From: Candidula unifasciata | Taxonomy: Eukaryota > Mollusca > Gastropoda > Stylommatophora > Geomitridae | Length of the DNA: 64,000 nucleotides | Direction: 5' to 3' | Assembly (NCBI GenBank): GCA_905116865.2 | Contig: CAJHNH020008450.1 | Coordinates: forward strand, 684,310-748,309 | Shown here: positions 1-27,500 of the stretch, in pieces | Layout: each line of letters opens with the position of its first letter | How positions within the stretch are numbered: the stretch's first letter is position 1 | Made by a program: the position numbers and the translations under genes | Notes under the pieces: model-generated | Databases searched by the model: none | Seen by the model: the letters and a program-made list of their open reading frames with translations, nothing else | What the model was told of the DNA's origin: nothing

Positions 1-42
1 GCAGTGCCGTTAGACTACTCTTTTTGATTTCCAACTGCCTGA

Positions 43-79
<37 letters not shown>

Positions 80-322
80 GTGCAACAATACACACAGGAG
101 TCTGGTTTTACTAGCCAGAGACCAGGGAAAATTACCAGAAGTCCACATGAAAAAATCCCACCCTTCACTGGGTCCTCCAGCGCTCGAGGCAGATGCCATG
201 CAGCATGAGACACCATCACTTGTTGTTCAGCAGCTGTGCATCCCAGCTGAGTCTGAAAATAGCCATTTCTGCTATTTTGATCACATTTAGTTTAGTTTCA
301 TACATGTTTTTGTTTCTGGTAG
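1..322 (+). other. ANLN intron 3' part
   Basis: Intronic, with a poly-T run at about 47-74. No exon or known repeat is recognised. Confidence 0.5.
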
Positions 323-14885
<14,563 letters not shown>

Positions 14886-15078
14886 TTGCTTCCATCAGAC
14901 CCGAGATCATAGTTAGATTATCACAGATGTTTTTAAGTGTTTTTTTTTTTTTTTAATTTAACAACTTGCGGGTATGTTTGTGAATGTGCTGTGAAATTGG
15001 TAGGATAATCAGCGGATGAGAGAACCTGAGAACAATATAACTAGAATGTCTTTGCACTGGAACCTGCAGGGACATAGA

Positions 15079-15084
15079 AATAAA
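15079..15084 (+). terminator. Candidate polyadenylation signal for ANLN
   Basis: First canonical AATAAA after the ANLN stop, about 195 nt downstream. Others occur near 15545 and 15670, so the used site cannot be chosen from sequence alone. Confidence 0.3.
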
Positions 15085-15409
15085 GACCGAAAAACACATG
15101 AAGGCAGCTAGAGAGTGAAGTTACAAAAAAAAAAATGGGGAGAGCTGCATGCGATAGCGAAGGATAGAAAGACTTGGCTTGAGTTGGTTGAAGGCCTATG
15201 CTCCATTGGGGGTTAGAAAGGCAGAAGAATTATGAGATGTACTAAAACCAGTTTAGTAGCCAGTTTTTGTTATGAAAACTGTTTCTTTTTTATAGTAAGA
15301 TTAGGATGAATCAAGAGAAGGCTACGTAACTAGGGTGTACTAGGCAATTTTCAGGCACTACGGTGAGCTTTTTGTGACTTATCTAGTTATTCAACTGGTA
15401 AAAGGGGGG

Positions 15410-15545
15410 GGGGGGGGGGGGGCTGCGGATCATTGCTAGTTTATTGTATGAATGATCTCTCTATGCTGGGGCTAGAGCCTGTGATGAAACCCCATTTGTC
15501 AACGTTTTGGTCCATGAGTGAACTGAGTTGAAAAGCTCTGGTATA
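15410..15545. mobile_element. hAT-like non-autonomous fragment
   Basis: TGCGGATCATTGCTAGTTTA, ATCTCT-ATGCTGGGGCTAGA and GAGTTGAAAAGCTCTGG match the 52731-52872 element. A G-run precedes it at ~15403-15422. Confidence 0.5.
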
Positions 15546-17087
15546 ATAAATGTTGATTTGATAAATACTTATAATGTACATGCAAAACTCAGGAACAAGA
15601 CCATAAAGTGGACAACCAGTCAGAACTTTACAGCTGGTGAATGCTAAGATTAGAGTTTGACTTATGAAAACAATAAATAAATGTAGTAAATAAAGAAAGA
15701 TTACATTGCTAGGGTGAACAAGTTTCCAAACTGTATAGAGCAGTCTACATATGGCAGTCTGTCTGGAACCACAGTTTGAATAAAAATAAGTGTTGACAAA
15801 TATAAATTCATCTTATGATCAGTTGGCATTAGATCTGTTATTGGAACCAAACTCTGTCATGAGGAGGGAGACCCATTTAGAAGATTTGGTTCCTCATTCA
15901 CCTGATTGGCAGCAAGTGTGATGCGGGGGGAGGGGGGGGGGGGGGGGGGGGCAAAAGCAGAGTGTTGGCTTGAAAGTCCTTTCTTTAAAGCTCACATGCA
16001 GGAGATAAGATAAGTGACAAGGAAGAAATCTGGTTGAACACCCTAGTTGAGATTAAACAGGTTAATGAACAATAATGACCTTTGCTGAAACAGAAATAAA
16101 GGGCAGAATGTGATCATGTCAGGTCAGTATATCAAGTCATTATAAAAGTGGGTTTTGATCGTGATATTTTGGTTTTACCAGTCGTTCCAGATAGTGATAG
16201 GCCATTATTATTTATTACAGAATCAAACAGTGGTGTGTCGCTTGTTTAGAGAAATACGTTTTTACCTCTGGTCCCTTTTGGTCTGCATATAGAGTTTGTA
16301 ACCCTGTGATCCAGAGCCAGTGGCTCGGGCATCTAGCCTTCCAGGGGAGGTGAAAACACCTGGAGGATTTAGTTGCAGCATTTTCCTCAACAACAACAAC
16401 ATGTATCATGTGTCCACTGTGATATGGAGGAGTGTGTGGTGCTCTGTGCTGGAATCAAGACTAAACTGTCCACCATTAGGAGAATAGTCGTGGCATAGAA
16501 AACGTTGACTGTGAAACCGAGATGGGTTGGTGAGTGTAGATGATATAGATATACCAACAGTGCTGGATATCCAGAACTTGTGGTTCTTTGGAGAATGGGG
16601 GTCAAGCATTCAAAATCTCCGGGCAGAGATGAGCCAGCCTTTGTACAAAGAAACCATACCACATATAATTCTTTTATGCGTATGCCAGCCTTTGTACAGG
16701 TACCAGGAAATCTCTCCTTTCAGTTTGCTGATCGGCAAATGTGGGTGAACCACTGAGGGATTGGGATGTGTTAATGAGCTGTACAAAGAAACCATACCAC
16801 ATATAATTTTTTATGCGTATATACCAGGTGTGTATATTTGATGTAATTAATGTATTTATATAACCTGTATGTGTATTTTATTATTCCGTGTTGTAACTTT
16901 TATAGTTTATATAAATGTTGGTTTCCAAGTTGTAGTTTCAGACAATGTTCATTTGTAATAATGCCATGCTATGTCTTTCATAATGCCAGTGTCATTTTCA
17001 TAAATGACAATTGTTCTTTTCCGCCTTTGATGTGCCCAGTAGTTGGTAACTCTATTCTAGTTACACAGCACCTAAGTTTGTTTAGAG

Positions 17088-17330
17088 TAGTCTTAGAGAG
17101 CTTGGAGGTGGGAGTGACAGTGGTCTTAGAGAACTTTATAATGGTGGTCCTAGAGCTTGGGGGTGGGAGTGACAGTGGTCTTAGAGAACTTTGTGATGGT
17201 GGTCCTAGAGCTTGGGGGTGGGAGTGACAGTGGTCTTAGAGAACTTTATAATGGTGGTCCTAGAGCTTGGGGGTGGGAGTGACAGTGGTCTTAGAGAACT
17301 TTGTGATGGTGGTCCCAGAGCTTGGGGGGA
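17088..17330. repeat. 55 bp minisatellite in alternating dimers
   Basis: About 4.3 copies of a unit with GGAGTGACAGTGGTCTTAGA and GGTGGTCCTAGAGCTTGG. Copies alternate between TTTATAATGG and TTTGTGATGG, a 110 bp higher-order period. Confidence 0.92.
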
Positions 17331-17445
17331 TTTTTTCCAGTATTTTTTTCTCCTCTGCCTCTCCTCCAACTTTCCTACCATCACAATGAATTCCAGTTTT
17401 GCCATGAAATGATTAAAATATGTAGATTTGTCTCCTCCTAACGGG
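17328..17445 (-). mobile_element. LINE 3' fragment
   Basis: Shares CCAGTTTTGCCATGAAATGA and TTAAAATATGTAGAT with the longer copy at 20165-20600. Confidence 0.55.
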
Positions 17446-17480
17446 AACAGAGTAGTGACAGTAGTCTTCAAAAGCTGGAA

Positions 17481-19014
17481 TAGAGATTACTGTACTGTGA
17501 AAGCAGTGTGAGTACGGCTACACTTTAAAAAAAAAATTTTTTTCTTACTGCTGAACATATCTTTTTTTTTTTAAAACCACATTTCAGGATTAGGTTTTGT
17601 CATGATGTGTGATGCACGCAGTGGTCACGGCATATGTGAGATTCGTGACGAGTGGCAAACCTCAGGACATGAATCCATGAAAACAGCATGCTGGCCTCAC
17701 TCGCTTATGACCGAAATATTTTCTTTTCTGTGCATGAAAATTGTAAAATGTAACAATATATAAATGAAAATTCTTAATCACGCAGTAAGTGAAGATTACT
17801 TATTAGTGTGGTTGGTTCCTAGTGTTCAAATTGGAAAGTATTAAGATTGGTACATCTGAAGGTTGGTAGTGTTAGTTTGATAGCTTAGGCAATGGCAAAC
17901 ATAACCTATGGTTTGTTAGAAAAACCACAACAGCCAAATCAACACTAGGTTTTTTTTTATTCTGCAACTAATGTTTGTGGATACCAAAATCACAAGCTAT
18001 AATTTTTTTTTTCTATTTAGACATCCTCCCAGTAAATATTTTGTCCAAGAAGGCATGTCTGATCCACTACCTCAGAAACCCATCCTGTCATTTTAGAAAC
18101 AAGGCAAATTCTCAGAACCACTTACACCAACACCAACACCATCGGATGTTGGGCCAACGAGACTTGTCAGCCTTGCTCTCTGGCTGACTTCAGGACAGTC
18201 GGCCTTGGGATGCCGTGCTCCAACCTTGAGACTTGTCAGCCTTGCCTCAATGTCCAGCTCATATGTACCACCCTGAACACTACCAACCCCACAAGTTAGA
18301 CCAACATAAATCAGGTCCTTATAAAACAGACACCACACAATTTGTTGATGGGTTGGGGGAGTTCTATCAACACAATGCACACATGTAATACTAAGAAAAA
18401 AAAATTTAGAAAAAGGGGGGGGGGGGGGGGGAGAGGATGCACATTTTGCTCAAGTTTTCAGGAGGAACAATGCGATATTTAATATGAATTACCTATTTGA
18501 ATGCAAAAATTTAGATTCATCAAGTGTATACATGTAGCACTGCAGTATAAAGTTGTGTTCTCTCTCCCTCTTCCTCTTCCCCCCCCCCCCCTCCCCCAAA
18601 TATAACCTGTGTTATGAAAATAGCTATGGCTACGCATTTCCTCTAATGACAGTGGGTTTTTTTTTTTTAAAGTAAAAGTGACCCCCATACATTAACAATG
18701 GGTGTTTTATTAAGGTTCCTGGAAACATCAAAAACAGATTTCAGTAAATTGGATCACTAAGAAGAATTGACCCAATCACACCCCTAGTATAATGCCTGCA
18801 TTCCATAAACACATCTCTGTGCAGGATGCGCTGACATGATTTGTTTTTCCTTTTTAAAAACTGTCATAGCTTACTACTGCTTGGCGTCCCCTAGAAAACT
18901 CTTTACGACCACACATGCCATAAGGAACTGGGTTCGAATCTACATTGAGGACGATTTTGATAACTGACTGGTTGACTAAATTAGGTATCACTTTCTCCTT
19001 TACCAACTCTGGTT
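17481..19014. other. Intergenic, no gene recognised
   Basis: AT-rich with homopolymer runs, including a G-run at 18416-18431 and a C-run at 18581-18590. No protein similarity or known element recognised. Confidence 0.5.
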
Positions 19015-19300
19015 ATTAAGGGAGACATAAGGTTCTGTTTCTTCTTGCCACTTGAACACAGATATGTTGTGCTGTTGTAGTCTCTCTAATGTTATCTGTC
19101 CATTTTGTTTTTTGTCTACCATGTCCTTCTCTCTTTTGGTAAAGTACGGCATCACAAGGCATTCTGCCCATGATTTTACTGAACATATCTATGATTTAGA
19201 ATTGGCTCCGCGCCAATTTGTCCTCTATAACTTACATTCATGATTCCGCCTTTTCTAGTCACTCCCGCAGCCCTTCTCAGGCGACATCTTTCCATGACTA
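19015..19300 (-). mobile_element. LINE 3' fragment
   Basis: Reads as a decayed copy of the 13.9-14.3 kb and 20.6-21.1 kb tail (TTGTGCTGTTGTAG, AATTGGCTCCGCGCCAATT, CACTCCCGCAGCCCTTCTCA). Confidence 0.55.
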
Positions 19301-19959
19301 ATTTTGGTGGTCACATACCTGCAGGATTAAATCTTCAGGCTCCCCCCCATTCACAAGCAGCTTGCCCTAGTGTCAATAAGTCATTGACTTTTAGTTGTTT
19401 TCCAACATTATAGACAGGAAAGTTTATTATATATATATAGTGCCATCTTCACACAGAGGCTGGCCATGAGGTGTCCACAATGAGACTTATATACCAAGAA
19501 CAATAATTTAGTTCTCAATCAGCCACAGTGTAATTAAACTCTGGTAAAGTTCAAGCACTGAACTGTGCAAAAATTGTCACCCAATAACAATTAACATATA
19601 ATGTCACATTGTCTGTCATAAAGGAATAATCTTTTACATCAAAGTTAACAGAAACTGCTACAATTACATTCAAATAAGATACAAATAAATGGCTATCGGT
19701 TTTGAATAAACTAAAAATTAAACAAGTGAAAAGAAAGGTGTCAAAGCAGGCATGGAATGCTCAGTTAGAGGGGAAAGATGTCGCAATCAAAAGGGAAAAG
19801 ATGAAGCAATCAAAGGGAAAAAGGTATAGCAATCAGAGGGTAAAAAAAATGTATGTGGCAATCAGAGGGGAAAGATACAACAATTAGTGTATAGAGCTCT
19901 AAGGACTGTATTAACTACAAATACACATGCAGAACTACAAACAACTGGAAATCACCAAC

Positions 19960-20100
19960 AGAGGAAGTTGGCCAATAAGAGAATGGAAGCAGATGATATC
20001 TGCAGCAATGAACTTCAAGAGCTTAAATTGCTGAAGAAGAAAAAGATAATTAAGATAAAACTATCAATGTTAATTCATTGTTTGAAAAAAAAAAAAAAAA
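19960..20100 (+). mobile_element. LINE 3' end with AAG-rich tail
   Basis: GCAGATGATATCTGCAGCAA, TGAACTTCAAGAGC, then GAAGAAGAAAAAG; the same ending occurs at 42270-42330 and 43245-43320. Confidence 0.6.
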
Positions 20101-20164
20101 GCTTTACATTACTGAATGTTCCTTCTAGTATTATTTATCTCTGTTTCCCCTGATCTGTTTAATA

Positions 20165-20600
20165 TGTCCAAATCTTTCCCGTGTCATTTTCCTTAAAATC
20201 CATTCCACGTGGTGTTGGTAGTCATATCTAATCCACAGCCTTCTGTCTCGTGTACTTTCAGCCAGTTTTGACACAGATGATCTTCCATGCCATGATGTCA
20301 AAAACTGTCCAGTATTTTTTCTCCTTAGCCTCCCCTCCCCTCCAACTTTCTCACCATCACAAGGAACTCCAGTTTTGCCATGAAATGATTAAAATATGTA
20401 GATGTGTCTCCTCCTAATGTGGGCAATTAGTTCTCTTCATGAATCAGTCTTCGTTTTTCAAGACATCATCATTAATCTTGATCTGTCCAGCGTGTTATCA
20501 TCTTCTATGAAACCACATCAAACCTTCCACATAATTTTCCACTAATCTGCTAACTATCCATGACTAACTTCCATACAACAAGATAGGATTTACATAGCTT
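20165..20600 (-). mobile_element. LINE ORF2 C-terminal remnant
   Basis: Same family as 56120-56490 (GTGTTGGTAGTCAT, CTTCTGTCTCGTGTA-TTTCAG, CATGATGTCAAA-ACTGTCCAG). Degenerate, minus orientation. Confidence 0.65.
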
Positions 20601-20639
20601 TCATCATTCTATATATTGTATATAATTTCTCCCTGATCT

Positions 20640-21065
20640 GATAAGCATCCATGATACTTTCCACACATCAAGATTGGTTATAGGTAGCTCTTAAGAACTC
20701 TCGCCTTCATTAACAAAAGCAGATTAGATACAATTCTACTCATGTTATGAAATACTGTGCTCTTGTTCTCTACTTCACCTGATGGCTTTGAGTGTTGAGG
20801 GAGATATAATGTTCTGTTTCTAGCTCTTCTGGCCACCTTGACCCCAGACACATTGTGCTGTTGTAGATTCTCTGATGATGATGTTCTATTTTGTTCTTGG
20901 TCTACCTTCTCTATATCATTCTCTGTTGGTGTATGCCTTGTATGGTATGGCATCTCTAAGTAGGCAAACCATTCTGTTTTCTGTATCTGTATGTAATTTA
21001 GAACTGGTTTGCAAACTTTTTCTCTAATGACCTCATTCCTGATTTGATCTCTTATAGTCACGATC
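20640..21065 (-). mobile_element. LINE ORF2 C-terminal remnant
   Basis: Minus frame 21061-20678 reads IRNEVIREKVCKPVLNYIQI, QKTEWFAYLEMPYHTR, SSENLQQHNVSGVKVARRAR. It lies 450 bp beyond the DHODH stop. Confidence 0.7.
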
Positions 21066-21517
21066 CAAAATATAGATCGACAACATTAAAGATACTCTAC
21101 GCCTTCACGGCATGACAATAGCCAGCGTGCGATAGATCGCAAATTATTCCTCCCCACGACGCTTAATGGCAGAAGTGGTTTATGATGATGATAGTCACTC
21201 ATGCAGCCCTTCTCATTCAATGCTGAGTTATAGCTTTACATTTATGAAAACATGATAAAGTGATGACTTTCATGGTTTAAACTGATTACATATCATGTTG
21301 TAAAGCAATGACACTTCATCATGTAAATAAAACAATGACATGACCTGTCATGATGTAAACCACGATAGAAATATTCACAAAATTTACACAAAGCAAACAA
21401 GCTTGCTCCATCACAGCTGTTCGGTCAATGAGTCCAGAACTTTGCCCGCATCCTTCAGAGACCAGATGAAACATCACAAGTCACTGCTGACAACGGTTTC
21501 AATCCTCAGATATGATT

Positions 21518-21590
21518 TCATGACTTGCTTTTGCTCTCTTCCTTGAAGTCTGCCCCGACCGCCTCAGATAAGTGCTGGTAGCCATCGCGT
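21518..21590 (-). CDS. DHODH: DHODH exon 9 and stop
   Basis: 73 nt after ctttcacag. Encodes [19 protein letters not shown] and ends with TGA at 21520-21518. It matches the family terminus (V/S-x-A-I-G-A-D). An acceptor-like array sits directly upstream. Confidence 0.9.
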
Positions 21591-24500
21591 CTGTGAAAGA
21601 AAAACATGATTTTACTCAAAGTTCTTCATTCTCTTCTATAAAAAACACGATTTTACTGAAAGTTCTTCATTCTGTTCTATGAAAAGCATGATTTTACTGA
21701 TAGTTCATTCTGTTCTATGAAAAACATTTTACTGAAAGTTCTTTATTCTGTTCTATAAAAAAAAACATGATTTTACTAAATGTTCTTCATTCTGTTCTAT
21801 CATCTGTAGCTTATGAGTTAGTTAGTTAGTTAGTTAGTTAGTTGGGTTATCCTCATTGCACTCCGGACATGTCCATAGGTGCTCAGATCCTCCCCTCAGT
21901 ATGAACCCCAACGTCCGATGGCTAATAGTACCAGTTAGCTTATGAGTTAAGAATGCCTTCAGTTCACATTCAGATGGAGGTAACCAGGTAGCAGAAATTT
22001 TGAGTTGATTTTGATGGTGGTAGGAGCACAAATTAAGAAGAATTTGGAGGCAACTGAGATGTGGTTGCAGATACCATGGACTGGCAGAATAACCAACATT
22101 AAATGCCTAGAAATGGCTAATGAAAGTAGAACATTATATACAACAATGAGAAGCAGACACAGAGCACTGGAAAAGATCGTGGTAACTGGAAAGATCACTG
22201 GAGGCTGAGGCAGACCAAGATAATTTGTTTCCTTTAATCCTATTGCCTTTCTGAGCTGCCCACTCTGCCAACAGGGTTCACAGTATTTTGTTCCCACAAA
22301 TCTACCTCAATACCTGTATCATTAATGTCCCACATGCATACATACAAACATTGACTTCAAAACTGCCTAGCAGAACCACACACAGTGACCGTGGTGGTGA
22401 TTTATGTTGTGATGTCATTTAAAAGATCTGCAACTAATTCCTAAGTTCCTTCAAGAGTCAACATCATCTTGTAGAAAACAACATAGCTAGTTTCATAGAC
22501 GTACTTCATACTGGTCTGTTTACTGTTCATGACATGCTGAATCAACAGAAATTAATAACAATGACTAAACAGAGGTTAAAAACAACACTAATAATAGAAG
22601 TAAACAGTAACATCATCACTGAATCAACAGAAGTTAACAGTAACATCATCACTAAATCAACAGAAGTCATAAGTAACAACATGACTGACTCAACAGAAGT
22701 CAAAAGTAACAACTTCACTGAATCAACAAAGTTAACAGTAACAACATGACTGAATCAACAAAAGTTACCAGTAACAACATCACTGAATCAACAAAAGTTA
22801 CCAGTAACAACATCACTGAATCAACAGAATTTAACAGTAACAATATTGCTGAATCAGCAGAGGTTAACAGTGACAACATCACTGAATCAACATTTAATGA
22901 CTGATTCCACAGAAGCCACCTACATTGACTAATTCAATTCAAATGCACAATTCCAGTGTCTGGTGCCTACCTGAGAAGATCTGCCATCTCCTTCTTGATC
23001 TTGCCAATGACAGGCGGCCCCTGGTAGACCAGGGCAGTGTAGAGCTGTATGAGGCTGGCTCCCGCCTTAACTTTCTCGTAGGCATCTTGGCCGCAGCTGA
23101 CCCCGCCAACTCCAATAATGGGAATTTGACCTGGGGGAACAAGGCAAGAAATATTCACACCACTGGGTGAGAAGCAGTCAGAGGTTGAGCTGGGTACCTT
23201 CACAGGAACTACATCCATGAAAACCGGCTACAAGAGCAAGAGGATGACCAGGGAAAAAATGGATTGACAACATTAAAGACACTTTATGTCATGACAATAG
23301 CCAGTGCCGGGCAGCTTGCATCGGATCCCAAATTATTCCTCCACACAATGCTTAACAGCAGATATGGTTAATGATGATGAAGACTATACAAAGAGATCCC
23401 AGTGTGGGTTTTGGGGTCCCACTGTGGGGAAAACAAGAATAGACCCACTGCCTTCCCAACAAGCATGTAGTAAAAGTTGACTAATTAGGGGCTTCCTTCG
23501 AAGTGAAGAGTGCATCTGTCTGAGAGGTAAGGAACCAACAGTCAGCACACAAATAAGTCAGACGTGTAAAACGAATGTGCATGCAACACTCAGGTTCTGC
23601 AATAAAATAATCCAGAGGTGGACGAACAACCAGATCTTTTCACCTCGGTTTACAGCCCATAAACATGAAGAAGTAGTAGTAGTACAGTAAAACTGATTAA
23701 CTTTTTCTACACTCAGAGGAAAGGCAAGACGGACACAACCAGATTGTGACCAGTACCATCAGTATTGGAATTCTGCGCTGGCTGCTGAAGATGAGGACAG
23801 AGCATGCATGGGAATGCTCGGAGTGCTGTGATGTCAATTCTTGACTCAACTCAACTTTTACTTGTTTAACAGTCAGTTTTTGTTATCCATCATTGTATTT
23901 AAAAAAAAAAAAAAAAAATTTAAGTATCAACAAACAAACAAACAAACAAACAAACAAACATCCTCATTAAGAGAAAAATCAAAAACAGATGGGAAAAACC
24001 AAGACAGGTTACAGCCATGAAAAAGATTTCCTCAAAAACCTAAACAAGTCACAGTTTTTCGCTGATGCACTGAACATTGCAGAATAAACAAACACATATA
24101 AATTAGGTATGAGCCCAACAGCTTCCTGAAAGTGTCTTCATACTGAACAGACTCTTGAACCTGTCTGGCAAGGCTGTCCTCTCTTGGCAGAGCTGCGGAG
24201 CAACATGTGGCAACACCCAGTAGATCTGACAACAAAAGCTTTGGGGAAACAGAGAACCTAAGATGACATCCCAGATTATGTCCCACGGTGGATTAGGCTC
24301 ATGACCAGAGATTGCTGAAGAAGAACAGACAACTTTAAAATTGTCCACAGAGTGCTTCTTCACCCTAGTGTATGTGCTTCTACACCCTAGTGTGTGTACT
24401 TCTACACCCTAGTGTGTGTACGTCTACACCCTAGTGTGTGTACTTCTACACCCTAGTGTGTGTACTTCTACACCCTAGTGTGTGTACTTCTACACCCTAG

Positions 24501-27500
24501 TGTGTGTACTTCTACACCCTAGAGTGTGTACTTCTACACCCTAGAGTGTGTACTTCTACACCCTATTGTGTGTACTTCTACACCCTAGTGTGTGTACTTC
24601 TACACCCTAGTGTGTGTACTTCTACACCCTAGTGTGTGGACTTCTACACCCTAGTGTGTGTACTTCTACACCCTAGTGTGTGTACTTCTACACCCTAGTG
24701 TGTGTACTTCTACACCCTAGTGTGTGTACTTCTACACCCTAGTGTGTGTACTTCTACACCCTAGTGTGTGTACTTCTAAACCCTAGTGTGTGTATTTCTA
24801 CACCCTAGTGTGTGTACTTCTACACCCTAGTGTGTGTACTTCTACACCCTAGAGTGTGTACTTCTACACCCTAGAGTGTGTGCTTCTACACCCTAGACTG
24901 TGTACTTCTACACCCAAGTGTGTGTACTTTTACACCCTAGTGTGTGTACTTTTACACCCTAGTGTGTGTACTTCTACACCCAAGTGTAGGTACTTCTACA
25001 CCCTAGTGTAGGTACTTCTACACCCTTCAGTACGTACTTCTACACCCTACTGTACGTACTTCTACACCCTACTGTATGTACTTCTACACCCTACTGTATG
25101 TACTTCTACACCCTACTGTATGTACTTCTACACCCTACTGTATAAAGCTGGAAGTGACTACTGAATAAGGCTGAAAGTGACTATACTGTATGATGGCAGA
25201 AGTGACTGTACTGTATGATGGCAGAAGTGACTGCCGTAAGATAGCAGAAGTAACTGTACCGTATGATGGCAGAAGTGACTGTACCATATGATGGCAGAAG
25301 TGACTGTACTTTATGATGGCAGAAGTGGCTGTACCGTATGATGGCAGAAGTGACTGTACCGTATGATGGCAGAAGTGACTGTACCGTGTGATGGCAGAAG
25401 TGACTACTGTATGATGGCAGAAGTGACTGTACTATAAGATGGCAGAAGTGACTGTACTGTAAGATGGCAGAAGTGACTGTACCGTATGATGGCAGAAGTG
25501 ACTGTACTGTATGATGGCCAAAGTGACTGTGCTGTAAGATGGCCGAAGTGACTGTACTGTATGATGGCAGAAGTGACTGTAGTGTATGATGGCCGAAGTG
25601 ACTGTGCTGTAAGATGGCAGAAGTAACTGTACTGTGTGATGGCCGAAGTGACTGTGCTGTAAGATGGCCGAAGTGACTATACTGTATGATGGCAGAAGTG
25701 ACTGTACTGTATGATGGCCGAAGTGACTGTGCTGTAAGATGGCCGAAGTGACTGTACTGTATGATGGCAGAAGTGACTGTACTGTATGATGGCCGAAGTG
25801 ACTGCTGTAAGATGGCCGAAGTGACTGTACTGTATGATGGCAGAAGTGACTGTACTGTATGATGGCCGAAGTGACTGTGCTGTAAGATGGCCGAAGTGAC
25901 TGTTCTGTATGATGGCAGAAGTGACTGTACTGTATGATGGCAGAAGTGACTGTACTGTATGATGGCAGAAGGTGTTATGAACACCCTTTGTAATGCCGGG
26001 GTGCCAGGTTTGATCTCAGCTGCGGGCCTTGTGCTGGTTTCGACAGTGGTACCATCCAGAAAGCAATGGCAAATTACTGGGCATAAATGTGCCCAAAAAA
26101 ATCAACAGCCAAAAAATGCTGGGGTTGGTTCTGCAACGTTCTGTAAAGGATACACAACTTACTTTATTAACGTACGCATTATTTACTTTTAAAGGATTTT
26201 ATTTTCAATTTCGTCCCAAGCCATCAGTGAAATCATGTTACCGTAAAATGTTTTAAGAGATTTCTGTTATTCAAGAGATTCCTGTTATTCATCTATTTGG
26301 TTATACATCACAGCCCTGGTCCGGACGGTGAAGGTTAATCAAAGTTTCCACATACACAGAAAACCGACCTTTGGTGAGCCTGTACATGTCCCTTATGGTC
26401 TCCAGAGATTTCTCCTTCAGAGGTTTGCCACTGAGTCCCCCGGCTTCACTCTTGTGTCTGCCCAACAAGCTCTCTGGTCTGGACACCGTCGTGTTGCTGA
26501 TGATCAGCCCATCCACTTTACACTGAACAATCCATCAATTTTATATTGAAAAATTTAATCAATCCATCAATTTTACATTGAACAATATAATCAATCCATC
26601 AATTTTACATTAAACAATATAATCAATCCATCAATTTTATATTGAAAAATATAATCAATCCATCAATTTTACATTGAACAATATAATCAATCCATCAATT
26701 TTACATTAAACAATATAATCAATCCATCAATTTTACATTGGAAAATATAATCAAATGAGAGTAAATCCAGCTAGGTTTCAAGTATCACATGACAGTAAAT
26801 CCTGCTAGGTTACAACTATCACATGACAGTAAATCCTGCTAGGTTACAACTATCACACGACAGTAAATCCAGCTAGGTAACAACTATCACACGACAGTAA
26901 TTCCAGCTAGGTTACAACTATCACATGACAGTAAATCCAGCTAGGTTACAACTATCACATGACAGTAAATCCAGCTAGGTTACAACTATCACATGACAGT
27001 AAATCCTGCTAGGTTACAACTATCACACGACAGTAAATCCATCTAGGTTACAACTATCACATGACAGTAAATCCAGCTAGGTTACAACTATCACATGACA
27101 GTAAATCCTGCTAGGTTAAAACTAGCACATGACAGTAAATCCTGCTAGGTTACAACTATCACATGACAGTATATCCTGCTAGGTTACAACTATCACATGA
27201 CAGTAAATCCTGCTAGGTTACAACTATCACACGACAGTAAATCCTGCTAGGTTACAACTATCACATGACAGTAAATCCTGCTAGGTTACAACTATCACAT
27301 GACAGTAAATCCTGCCAGGTTACAACTATCACACGACAGTAAATCCTGCCAGGTTACAACTATCACATGACAGTAAATCCTGCCAGGTTACAACTATCAC
27401 ACGACAGTAAATCCTGCCAGGTTACAACTATCACACGACAGTAAATCCAGCTAGGTTACAACTATCACATGACAGTAAATCCTGCTAGGTTAAAACTAGC

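Larger units (their letters stand above)
14886..17080. other. Intergenic DNA, left half of the ANLN-DHODH gap
   Basis: Contains poly-T (14939-14954), G-runs near 15403 and 15929, an A-repeat 3' fragment at 15590-15660, and a ~45 bp direct repeat (16638-16683 and 16776-16822). No gene is seen. Confidence 0.6.

Noticed and set aside
24355..25145. Interstitial telomeric repeat (units contain ACCCTA)
   Set aside because: The period is 22 bp and the unit is CTACACCCTAGTGTGTG, not tandem TTAGGG or CCCTAA.
25181..25984. 267-codon minus-strand frame as a gene
   Set aside because: It is translation of the 25 bp array; it stays open because three 25 bp units make 75 bp.
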